Positions 54,601 through 63,385 of a stretch of 64,000 nt of DNA are shown piece by piece. The stretch is from Iris pallida. Lineage: Eukaryota; Streptophyta; Magnoliopsida; Asparagales; Iridaceae. Within the stretch, counting starts at the first letter, position 1. Each line of letters begins with the position of its first letter. Position numbers and translations under genes: made by a program. The notes beneath the pieces were generated by a model. The model was given only the letters and a program-made list of their open reading frames with translations. It was not told where the DNA came from and made no database searches. Location of the stretch: contig JANAVB010044017.1 in assembly GCA_029216955.1 (NCBI GenBank), positions 1,857,865 through 1,921,864 of the forward strand, given 5' to 3'.

Positions 54601-55180
54601 TGCGGGCTCGTCTTTTGGTGGCCGAACCTGAGTAAGAAAGGACTAGGCATTCTGTAAGGCTTCACTGAGCATGTCTCAGGTATCTTTAGAGAGGCGAAGG
54701 AGCTCGAAAAGTGATAATCTAGCCGGAGTGCTGGCCAACTGTGCTAGAATATCGAAGTTGTAGGGCTTGATAGGCCCTATTGTCGGATCCTTTTTGAGAG
54801 GTTTGTCGAAGCAAACCTCATTCTATTTTTGCTTATCCATGGTAGGAGCCCGAGATGGACCTGCCTCTGGTACGTCAGGAGCTTGAGATGGACATGCTCC
54901 TGATACATATGGGATATGGGAAGTAGTCGATGGAGACTCCTCCTGCTCTGGAGCCTGGCTCTCCTCTTGTCGCTGTGCTGAGCGGGTGGTCACCAAAGCA
55001 TTATTAGTCGAAGTCGAGACCATACGGCATGTTTTGCTTTTCTTTCCTTTGGTAGAAAGGGTCGTAGGTGCCATTATGTCGGGGACTAAGTCAGGATGAA
55101 TCCACATGACTTCGCCTTATGGTATGGAGAACGGGATGAGCCCTCAAGCGTTGTCCTATGCTGGTGGAAGGTTGACTACT
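54601..55180 (-). pseudogene. G1 linker between gag and protease
   Basis: The minus-strand frame 55,107-54,823 (94 codons) is rich in Ser, Thr, Pro, Gln and Glu (SAQRQEESQAPEQEE, GPSRAPTMDKQK). It then continues with KDPTIGPIKPYNFDILAQLA, a conserved line ahead of the Tat protease. No catalytic motif. Broken by stops near 54,822 and 55,110. Confidence 0.65.
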
Positions 55181-56543
55181 TCTATTGTCGCCTTTGGAAT
55201 GGAGACGACGCCGTCTTACACCTCTGTCGCTGGAAAACCCCCAAACTGGAAAGTAACCATGTTGGTCGTGACGGTCTTCTCCTCATAATCCAACAATATG
55301 ATGTTGGCGTTGATGAGGCATGGATTTGCCTTTTCAACACATAGCAATCTCGTGTTGAGTGGTGGACGTACTGGTGGTAATGGTAGTACTTGGGATGGTC
55401 CATCTTTCCCACTTCATCAGGATGCCTGGGTGTCGTGATGGACAGTTTTCCACTCTTCGTAAGCATCTCAAAGAGCTCCAGCATATCCTCGTCATTGAAG
55501 GAGTAAGTCTCCCTCGGCCTTTACATTTCTGCGAACTTGGGGTTTATGGATGCTGAACCTTTGGAGATGTTGACGGTCATGGCCTGCTTACCTTTTCCGT
55601 CCTTGGGGTTGCTGCTGGACGAGCGTTTCCCCTTGTCTTCAGGTACAGAAAAGTGTAGCCCCGGGAGCTGGGCGTCTTGGGCTTTCCTCTGTGTGGCATC
55701 CGCCTCGGTAATGAAAGGCAACCATTCCGTACAGGGAGCACTGTGCCACAATTTGATTGCAGGTAGCATGTTCTTGCGGCATGAGTCCATAAGCATGGGA
55801 TCAAGCATACCGGGCGGTAATCTTTGGGCTGTCTGGCAGATGCGCTCGATGTATACACGGACAGTCTCCTTCTCCCTCTGGACAATTTCCATGAGGGTCG
55901 ACATCGTCATGTCCATCCCTCCTTCGTAGAATCGATCCACGAATAGAGTCTTTAGGTCTTCAAATGACGAGATACAATCGTCCGAATGACTGCAGAACCA
56001 TTCATAGGCTACCCCCTGCAGGGCTCCTATGAATATGTTGGATAGGAGGGCGTCATCCTTTGGCAGGTGCCCAGTTACCGAGGCAAAGTACCTCAAGTAT
56101 TGTCGAGGAGACCTCTTTCCTTCGTAGGATGTAAGCGTCTGCGGATTGTATTTGGGAGGGTAGACGACATTGTCCCACTCGGCGGGGTATGTCTGTCGGA
56201 TACCCATCTTTTGGAGTACTACTTGCCTCTCCTTGGCATCATGACGAGCATACAGCTCCTTGATGGCCTGCTGTATCTCGGTCGGCATTACAGAACCGGT
56301 AGCCGATGGAGTAGACGAGAAAGGTCCTGTCTGGTGGGCGGCAGACAGCATGCTGGATCTATCATTGGTTGGCGGATCAAGCGCAGGTGTAGAGGCAGTA
56401 GGGGCCATATTACCCTTGAGGTCGATTATGACCGAGGACAGAGTCTTCATGGTGTCCGTCAGCATATCTAACTTTGCCTTGAGGGCTTCAATACGTCTGA
56501 GAGCTTCGTTGTTGTCTTCCTCATTGCCATCGGCCATGAACAC
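55181..56543 (-). pseudogene. G1 gag
   Basis: The main open frame is 55,521-56,543 (340 codons, ATG at 56,543). The first 60 residues are a charged helix (EALKAKLDMLTDTMKTL). Then comes the retrotransposon gag domain at about residues 120-260: YPPKYNPQTLTSYEGKRSPR, LSNIFIGALQGVAYEWFCSH and FVDRFYEGGMDM, VREKE, ICQTAQRLPPGM. A stop at 55,521 is followed in another frame by KYYHYHQYVHHSTRDCYVLK, a degenerate knuckle-like end typical of Tat gag. It would assemble the particle that packages element RNA. It is the best preserved coding part of G1. Confidence 0.88.
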
Positions 56544-56678
56544 GGCCCAAGTGTGAGGATGGGTTGAGGAAGCCGTAGATCCTTCGCTCTATGGCTCAAA
56601 CGCCTGAGCCTCACCGTCTTGAGGATATACCGTAAGATTGTGATCTTCCTCGGACTCAGCACAGTTGCTACCCCCAGT

Positions 56679-57101
56679 CTAGTGACTGGCTGCACTGATG
56701 GAGGCATCCGTGTCGTATTGATCCACTTCAGATCGGAACATAGGGTTGTTGTGCATGGTAGAAGGCAGGCTACACCCAGTATTTGGTCTGGCACCCAATG
56801 CAGATCTAGAACGATTAACTTGGAACACACCTACATCGGGTACCTTAGCTTTGCTACTCTCCAACCTCCTCTTCGGTTTGGCGACTGACACGGAAGGATT
56901 CTGGTAGAGATTCTTGAAAGCACTAGAACCATGCATCGTGTAGCACGTGACGATGTGGGCTTCATCTTCTCTATGGCTCACCCCTTGTTGAGCCTCTGGA
57001 GTAGGGTCGACATGGAGTAAAGTCTCTGGAAGACGGAACATCGGCTCGATGATGGCGTGACCGTCTGCTGGCAGTAGCAGTTGATGGTAATCTGGGTGCA
57101 A
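56679..57101 (-). pseudogene. G1 frame upstream of gag, unknown
   Basis: A 140-codon minus-strand frame with no recognised domain. It contains FRLPETLLHVDPTPEAQQGV and a stretch DPNPSV-like ahead of KPKRRL. It may be an N-terminal part of gag or the extra ORF that some Tat elements have before gag. Confidence 0.4.
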
Positions 57102-57473
57102 GAGTGCCTTAATTTAGGCATGCCCTATGCTACAGATTTTTTTCGCTTGGTAGAGGGTCGAATCTTTCGCCATAGCACCCCCATTATATGTGTAGGGAAG
57201 GTGTACGCAAGTACGGTCAGAGCGGGTCTGACGGGGAAGCCTCATGTCGCTTCTACGGGGCCGTTACTCGTATGGCTCCCTCTCCATAGGATGTACCCCC
57301 TGGCTTAGCTCTCATACAGGAGTACTCAGACGGAAGGAGGGTTCGACTAGTCGAGGCGTCGGAGCACGAGAGCCAGTCTTGTATAGCCATCTGTCGACCG
57401 TGCGTGTAATTGTCAATACGGGCCTCTGGTCTGCCATAGGTGCCCTGTGCTTATTGCACGAAGCACAAACCAC

Positions 57474-57935
57474 CTAGGATCTCTTCCTACTACCCCCAAC
57501 GGGTGAGTAGTATTTAGAGTCCGTCGAAGGCTCGCCTGAAGGGAAAGCGATTCTGTCGAAGACAGATCTTCTTACCGGCAATGCTCCCGTCGTGAGGGGT
57601 TGGACCGAAGTTTGCTTCCTTTGGCATCGTACCTTCATCAGATCTATCATAGAACCACCGTCTTCCTCGCTATGCTTTCCCAGGACGGGAATCAAGCGAG
57701 GGGATAAGGCTGTAGCAGCCAAAATCTTCTCCGTGGCTTTAGCGTTGAGGGGGTCCTGAGACACAGTTCCCGCCATCGTGCTGCTAGCTACAGGTGCCTT
57801 AGGCCTCCAGACATGTCGAGTCTTCTTCGATTGTACGAATCGCTTTGAAGTCTTCGACTTTTCATCATAGAGAAGATTTTTAAAAGCTTGCTGGTCGAAG
57901 CATACGACTAGCATGTCTTGGAAAGATCCCAGCAA
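57474..57935 (-). pseudogene. G1 leader-region frame, unknown
   Basis: A 153-codon minus-strand frame starting 50 bases from the primer-binding site: MLGSFQDMLVVCFDQQAFKN at the start, then a basic, Ser/Thr-rich part. A FKNLLYDEKS-like word here recurs as FKNLYQNPS at 56,870-56,910, which hints at an internal duplication of the leader. No domain is recognised. Confidence 0.4.
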
Positions 57936-57982
57936 GTTGTCATCAGATTACGTCATCACCTTCTCGTTGGAGGAGAAGGTAG

Positions 57983-58000
57983 TCCCCAGCAGAGTCATTA
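57983..58000 (-). promoter_or_regulatory. Primer-binding site of G1
   Basis: The minus strand reads TAATGACTCTGCTGGGGA, a mutated form of the TGGCGACTC...GGGGA sites seen in Tat elements. It stands three bases from the LTR start at 58,004. Confidence 0.75.
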
Positions 58001-58003
58001 TTT

Positions 58004-59290
58004 TGTTTGACATAACAAAAGGTTGAACGAATATTTTACTTTATTGAACGTATAAGGTATCTGTGTACAAAGAAGGAAGTCCTAAACAGGATATTCTAAG
58101 TACAGGAAGAAGAGGTTTATTGGAAAGTATGACGGTGAAGATCGAGCACTGTAGTGGCTTCTTTACTCCATTGACGATCTGACGACGAATCAACCTTGCT
58201 CTGGCTCTCTGGCGCCTTTGATGGAACTCTGGGGTCACCAATCAAGAGGCTGTCTGGAGGAGAAGATCCCTTGGAGATGGTTGTTCTTCTGTTGGTTGGT
58301 GGATTGTTCTTTCTTAGATGAAGGTTATCCCTTTCTGAAGGAGAACTTCTTCTATTTATAGAGAACCGAGCACATATGTGATGTGCATTAGGGTTCCTAA
58401 GATGTGAAAGAATTTGCCGTCATTATACGGTACAGGCTTCTGCGGCACTGATACGTGGTCAATATCGAGATTCCCTTCAATCGATATCTCTTGTGGTTAT
58501 CAATATAACCGAAGGAGGTGACATGTGGCGCATGCCAATTTGTTTGCTCGGATACAGCCGAGTAAATTTTGGGATTTTATCCTAGATTTGGAGTCTGATT
58601 GATCCTTGTCTAAGATTTAAATCAATCTGATATGATATCAATCATGATTTAATCCCAATCTTTTCTACAAGAGGCGGTTTAAACAAACCAATTGGGGTGG
58701 ACCCATGTTTTCTGTACCTCTGGTGAGGACTAAGTACTGCTATACTTTTGGAGCGACGAGTAGACCGTGCTTCTGGAGACGACGGAGCCTCTGTGCTTTC
58801 AGGCGACGAGTGGACTTGACTTCGAATGACGACGAGACTTCTGTGCATTTAGAGCAATTATGAAGCTATGTTTCAGAGCAATAGAGTCACTGTACTGTAG
58901 GCGACGAGTAGGCTTGTGCTTCAGGTTGGCAAGGTTACTGTGCCTTTGGAGCGACAAGATGACTTGTATTAGTTGCAGTGGGAGTTCCCAAGTCTCTTAG
59001 AGAAGTGACTTAAGATTCTGTATCGGAGCAGATGACTGCACCGTGGAAATGAAGATGGTATGAACATATCACCATCATGCGCCTCATGTGGACGCATGTA
59101 AGTAGCTGCGCCTATGAACTTTGAAGGCGTTGGCTTTGGAGGAAAGGGTATAACACCCTTGTGTGTCTGGGGTTTGGCACAGGCAGGTAGCTGCGTCCCT
59201 GGAGTAAAGACAGTAGTTTCTGAAGCAAAGGAAAGGACGGGGCCTACCACCATCTTGCTTCTGAGGTTGGCGCAGGCGAGTAGCTGTGCC
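58004..59290 (-). mobile_element. 5' LTR of G1, cut by element G2
   Basis: It starts TGTTTGACATAAC and follows the G1 3' LTR for 1,287 bases, including the empty C1 target site AATTGGGGTGGACCC at 58,689-58,703. At 59,291 the homology stops (the 3' LTR continues at about 50,553) and the G2 LTR begins. The missing 965 bases should lie beyond the far end of G2, outside the window. Sense TATA box at 58,352-58,361 (minus). Confidence 0.9.
58352..58361 (-). promoter_or_regulatory. Sense TATA box of the G1 5' LTR
   Basis: The plus strand CTATTTATAG gives CTATAAATAG on the minus strand. This is the promoter that would make G1 genomic RNA. Confidence 0.75.
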
Positions 59291-59501
59291 TGTTTGCATA
59301 AACAAAAGGTTTATTCCAAACTTGAAAAGAATCGTACAAAGTACAATAAATTCTGGGAAAGTACAACTTTAGGAATCCGATCCGAAGACGATCGCTTTAT
59401 CCCTTGGACTATATGAACTTGAAGACTAAAGCCTCTGGAGAATACAGCAGCACTTTTGTAAGAACTCTTGATCTCTGGTCCTCTGATAATGATTAGAAAC
59501 T

Positions 59502-59511
59502 CTATTTATAG
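59502..59511 (-). promoter_or_regulatory. Sense TATA box of the G2 3' LTR
   Basis: The plus strand CTATTTATAG gives CTATAAATAG on the minus strand, followed leftwards by the R-U5 part. Confidence 0.7.
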
Positions 59512-60109
59512 AGTTATAAAAATAACTGTTTCAGCAGTTATTCTGATGTGCACGAGGTCGAATTGCGCCACTTCGGGTTGTGCCAACCTCAAGTTGTGCC
59601 AACTTTCATTCAGTTATTCAAACGTGTACTAATTATATTTAGACGCGTGGCATCATATGATTAAGATGCACATGGTGTACAGAGTAGTGGACACGTTTTG
59701 AGATATTAGTGGCATGTGCGCCACGTCATCCTGCTTTAGAATGTTAGTTGCTTCAACTTTGTCAGGTTATGCGAGCTTTAGTCAACGAGTCAAACTGTGC
59801 TTGATCTGGTTGCGCCTAGGCGTAACTCAGTGCATAGGCACATGGCATCATTTGGGTTACGTGTCAGTTTGTGAGGAGAGTTTGATCAGGTTGCGCCTAG
59901 GCACAACTTGCAGAGTACGCGGAACAGCTGTCATCAAATGACAACAAATCATCTCGAGCGCCATATTTTACGGGATTCAAAGAGATTTTCTTCGTTTAAC
60001 GTGTTGTCAGTTGTCAGTGTTGTCAGTTAATGATGGCAATTATTGTCAGGTGCCACGTAGGCTTAGGCGCAATGTGATTGGACGTAATCTGATATGTCGT
60101 ACAGCTTGA

Positions 60110-60220
60110 GCAGTGGCGCAACTTGATTTCTGGGCTTCACAACAGTGGCGCAAGTTGATTTTTTGGGCACAACTTGATTTCTGAGTAGCACAAACATGGC
60201 ACAACTTGATTTTTAGGCTC
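60110..60220. repeat. Repeats of GGCGCAACTTGATTT in the G2 LTR
   Basis: AGTGGCGCAACTTGATTTCT, AGTGGCGCAAGTTGATTTTT, GGGCACAACTTGATTTCTG and TGGCACAACTTGATTTTTAG follow one another at 25-45 base spacing, just before the LTR start. Confidence 0.85.
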
Positions 60221-60224
60221 TACA

Positions 60225-60239
60225 AGACCCCCTTCAAAG
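60225..60239 (-). promoter_or_regulatory. Polypurine tract of G2
   Basis: The minus strand reads CTTTGAAGGGGGTCT, directly before the LTR. Confidence 0.88.
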
Positions 60240-60388
60240 TTTTCGAATTTTGAAATGTCACAAAACTTCAAAATACTTTGAATCGTAGCAGTTACTGAGT
60301 CAAGTTGCGCCTGTCTCGTGCAGTTTGTTGTGAGCTGTTACGATTTTTATGCACAACTGGGGGTGACTGTTAGGATTATGTTTTTAGG

Positions 60389-60398
60389 CTATAAATAA
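60389..60398 (+). promoter_or_regulatory. TATA box of antisense gene 1 in G2
   Basis: GGCTATAAATAACCCC on the plus strand, 80 bases before the ATG at 60,479. The spacing fits a start site near 60,425 and a 55-base leader. Confidence 0.65.
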
Positions 60399-60478
60399 CC
60401 CCTTGTTAATGGACTTTAACTCTTTACTTTTTCTTTAATCTTTTGAGAGAATTCTTTGAGCTCTTAATTCATCGGGTA

Positions 60479-61131
60479 ATGGAAAGAGAGGATGTTCCAT
60501 TCAGTACAGTCAGAAATCCCTTTTCAGTTTTAATTGGAGGCATCTGCAGCCAAGGAGATAAAGCTCAGGCCATTTTCCTGGAACATATTTTGGACGAGCT
60601 GGAGGAGTCGATTAAGGCTTATAAAGACCTTAAAAGAGGAGACGTTGAGCTACTAGTGAATGCAGAATACGAAGTTATGGCTCGAGAGGCTGAGACTAAT
60701 AAAGCCAATTTTGAAGCTTTTTACTGGCTTTTACAAGACAATCTTCTGAACTGGATATTCAAATATCTGAAGTAGCTTCTACTGCTGAGCGTCACAAGGC
60801 TATAGCTGCAGATGAAGAAAAGAAAGCTTCTGTTCTGGAGGGTGAAATTGCCCAGCTTCATGAAGAGCTTAAAGCCATCAAGCAGGGTGTAGAAGAAGAA
60901 ACTCAGCTACATCAGGCTGCTGTCAATCAATTAGATGTTTTGAAGCATCAAAAGGAGGACTTTGACCGGCTATAAAATAAAGAACTAGCCCGTCAAACAG
61001 TCGCTCTGCACCCATTTGACCCAGAGTTAGGAAGGGTTAAAGCCAGGCAACGGGTGCTGGATTCTTGCACTGAAAGAGCCAAAGCCTTGAAGAAGCAAAT
61101 CATGGATCTCATCACATACTCTTCAGAATAA
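60479..61131 (+). pseudogene. Antisense gene 1 of G2: coiled-coil protein, one frameshift
   Basis: From the ATG at 60,479 the frame reads MEREDVPFSTVRNPFSVLIG, then FLEHILDELEESIKAYKDL and VELLVNAEYEVMAREAETNK, and stops at 60,775. Near 60,739 a neighbouring frame takes over with LDIQISEVASTAERHKAI, VLEGEIAQLHEELKAIKQG and RVLDSCTERAKALKKQIMD, ending at TAA 61,129-61,131, with one inner stop near 60,973. The heptad-like Leu/Glu/Lys pattern through most of it suggests a long coiled coil. It resembles in style, but I could not align, the antisense gene of A. The promoter is separate from the LTR. The function is unknown. A frameshift and a stop show decay. Confidence 0.65.
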
Positions 61132-61279
61132 AAATGATCAAAATTGTTATCTTTTTCTTTATGATGTATCTTTTTTAAGCATTTTAATCAAAAAAATGAA
61201 ATAAGAAATTTTTTCTGTGGTTCCATTACTTGTTGCATACCTTTTTATATATATAAGTAATAGAATAGAAAATATATTT

Positions 61280-61472
61280 AGAGGTACTGGACGTGATATT
61301 TTTTTTGATTAGAAAATAACGATATTTATTATATCTGCTCAGAGGTAATGTGGACGTGGCAGAATATAATGTTGAAAATATTGTTATTTCAATAGACAAC
61401 TTTATCAAAGGTGATAGGGACGTGACAAGTTGCTGACGTAGATAATTAGAATTTAGAGGTACGGAGGACGTG
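61280..61472 (-). repeat. Repeated 18-bp motif in G2
   Basis: On the plus strand: TAGAGGTACTGGACGTG (61,279), AGAGGTAATGTGGACGTG (61,341), AAAGGTGATAGGGACGTG (61,407) and AGAGGTACGGAGGACGTG (61,455). Spacing is 48-66 bases. It is the same motif and orientation relative to pol as in G1 and A, but here it lies between two antisense genes. Confidence 0.88.
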
Positions 61473-61549
61473 AATTTTTTTTTTAGATGTGAGAATTTAT
61501 CATCTATGGCTTTATTTACGAGAAAGTAAATAAAAGACAATAAATGCTA

Positions 61550-61760
61550 AGACTGATGAATAGATGGACGGTCAGATTTCTTAGGGAGAGAAAGTGAATG
61601 AAAATGAACAGTCGCCTCGGTTCTAGATGAGGAGAAACTGAATAAAATGAACAGTCACCTCGATTCTCGAGGAGGAGAATGAAATGAACAATCGGACTTT
61701 TTAGGAAGAAAAATGAATGAACGAACAGTTGGACTTCTTTCGAGGGGGAAAAAGTCGTAT
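61550..61760. repeat. Short irregular repeats with GAATGAAAATGAACAGTCG
   Basis: GGAGAAAGTGAATGAAAATG, GAGGAGAAACTGAATAAAATG, GGAGGAGAATGAAATGAACA and GAAGAAAAATGAATGAACGA: about four degenerate copies with AACAGTCG/AACAGTTGG words. They stand just upstream of the TATA box at 61,794. Confidence 0.75.
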
Positions 61761-61793
61761 CAGTTTTCGAAGCCGATTATCTAATCATTCTGT

Positions 61794-61803
61794 CTATAAA
61801 TAG
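61794..61803 (+). promoter_or_regulatory. TATA box of antisense gene 2 in G2
   Basis: TGTCTATAAATAGAAC on the plus strand. The ATG follows 48 bases after it. This is one of the clearest promoter-like signals in the window. Confidence 0.7.
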
Positions 61804-61850
61804 AACAGAACTTCTGTAGATGTTATCAACTTCTTTTCTCTCAGTACAAA

Positions 61851-62134
61851 ATGTCTTTCGAAGATATGCTCATTCCGAAGATTGAAGATACGACTGAGAC
61901 GCCTCCTACTGAGCTTCCGGTACCTCCTCAGAAAGAAGTGGGGAATGCTCAACTGTTCCTATACCAGAGCAGGACCTAATTGCCAAGTTGGTGGAGCCTG
62001 GGAAAACTGCTGCAGAAGAAGCCGTAAGAACAGCTGCTTGTGAGTTGCTGGTGTGTTCAGACAATGAGATGTTTGAATTGCTAGCAAATCATGTATTTAA
62101 CCATGAAGGGTCGGGTCCTCATCCTCGTCCTTGA
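61851..62134 (+). pseudogene. Antisense gene 2 of G2: small acidic protein, one frameshift
   Basis: The ATG at 61,851 lies in AAAATGTC. The frame opens MSFEDMLIPKIEDTTETPPT, continues through a Pro-rich stretch, and stops at about 61,979. A one-base shift near 61,953 gives a frame that goes on with DLIAKLVEPGKTAAEEAVRT, ELLVCSDNEMFELLANHVFN and ends at TGA 62,132-62,134. The whole would be about 95 residues, acidic, without a recognised domain. It ends 48 bases before the convergent pol stop. Function unknown. Confidence 0.55.
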
Positions 62135-62181
62135 TATTATGTACCTCTTTCTGCTTTTGAATAAAATGAGTTTTATTTACA

Positions 62182-63225
62182 TCATTTCTCTAAAAAAATA
62201 TTTTGCTTTTCTACATAATATTTTTTGAGAAATTTGCCATTGATAGGCATTATAGCAATTCTACCATCCATATCTGTTAATTGGTAGGCTCCATTTGAGA
62301 AAACCTTATTTACCACATACGGACCATCCCATTTTGCCTCGAATTTACCTTTGCTCATGTGGGTCATAGTAATAGGACGTCTGACCGTAAGAACTAGCTC
62401 GCCTTCCTGAAATATTCGCACTTTGACTTTGCGATTGAAAGCTTTTGAGATACGGGCCTGATATAATTTGATATATTGTTGAGCTAGTAGCCTTTTCTCG
62501 TCGAGTGCCTCCAATTCTTAAAGCCGGAGACGATCATTGTTTTCTATGGTAAGTTCATTAGCAATGGCTATTCTCAAGGAAGGAATTTGAATTTCCGGTG
62601 ATAAAACAACTTCATATCCATATACCAGAGAAAAATGTGTACAACTGGTGGGATTACGGACTGTAGTGCGATAAGCCCATAGATATTCTCCAAGCTTCTC
62701 ACTCCAATTACGTTTGTTAGTAGAGACAAACTTTTTGAGGAGGTTGATGATAGTCTTGTTAAATGCTTCAGCTAACCCGTTAGCTGCAGAATTATAGGCC
62801 GTAGAAGCAACATTATTGATTCGGTTGTCATCACAGAACCTAATAAATTTCTAACTGACGAACTATGGTCCATTATCATGGATAATCTGACGAGGTATGC
62901 TAAATCTGTATATCATATGATGTTTGATGAAGTTGATGACACTGCTAGTCTTCACTTCAGCAAAGGTGTGGCTTCAGCCATTTAGAGAAATAATCGGTTA
63001 TAGCCAAGATAAACTGATGTTCTTTAGATGAAGGAGGATTGATAGGACCAATTACGTCCATGTCCCAAGCTCTGAAGGGCCATGAGGCAGCAGTCGGGTG
63101 AAGAAATTCTGACGGTTGGTGAATGAAATCTGTATGAATTTGACATGCTCGACATTTTCATGCATAGTCAATGGCATCTGATACCATAGAGGGCCAGTAG
63201 TAGTATAACCCCACTTCTCCAGTTT
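62182..63225 (-). pseudogene. G2 integrase
   Basis: Read leftwards from about 63,225: YYYWPSMVSDAIDYA and KCRACQIHTDFIHQPSEF (zinc-binding part), AWDMDVIGPINPPSSKEH (first catalytic Asp), RQIIHDNGP (second Asp), ANGLAEAFNKTI (Glu), LWAYRTT and the open frame 62,182-62,514 (110 codons) with ALDEKR, LVLTVRRPITM, KWDGPYVVNKVFSNGAYQL and KFLKKYYV. Stops lie at about 63,157, 62,985, 62,866, 62,854 and 62,517. The catalytic triad is visible, unlike in A. Strand transfer activity is ruled out by the stops. Confidence 0.9.
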
Positions 63226-63285
63226 CCCAAAAAAACTTTTTGACTATTTAATATTTTAATAAAATTCAAGCTTGTTAGTAATTGT
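63226..63285. other. Break point in G2 and short AT-rich sequence
   Basis: At CAGTTTCCCAAAAAAAC the integrase text ends and unrelated AT-rich DNA begins. It may be the end of an inserted element or a deletion junction. No target duplication could be checked. Confidence 0.5.
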
Positions 63286-63385
63286 AATATTATATTATAT
63301 TATATTATATTATATTATATTATATTATATTATATTATATTATATTATATTATATTATATTATATTATATTATATTATATTATAT
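63286..63385. repeat. (TATTA)n pentanucleotide microsatellite
   Basis: About 20 perfect copies of a 5-base unit over 100 bases. It lies close to the point where the G2 integrase is cut. Confidence 0.97.

Larger units (their letters stand above)
59291..60224 (-). mobile_element. 3' LTR of G2
   Basis: On the plus strand it runs from TGTTTGCATAAAC to TTAGGCTCTACA. Sense TATA box (minus) at 59,502-59,511. The half towards the interior is rich in GGCGCAACTTGATTT-type words (for example 60,113-60,215), which look like a degenerate tandem repeat of about 30-45 bases. Confidence 0.88.
59291..63225 (-). mobile_element. Tat-lineage element G2 (3' part), nested in the G1 LTR
   Basis: It comprises the 3' LTR (59,291-60,224), a polypurine tract, two antisense genes, a motif array and integrase (62,182-63,225). 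The rest of the element is cut off near 63,225 by unrelated sequence and lies outside the window or is lost. GTGCC at 59,286-59,290 is the candidate target duplication. The ends and polypurine tract are like those of G1, but the LTR is shorter (934 bp) and the coding text differs, so it is a different subfamily. Confidence 0.88.
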
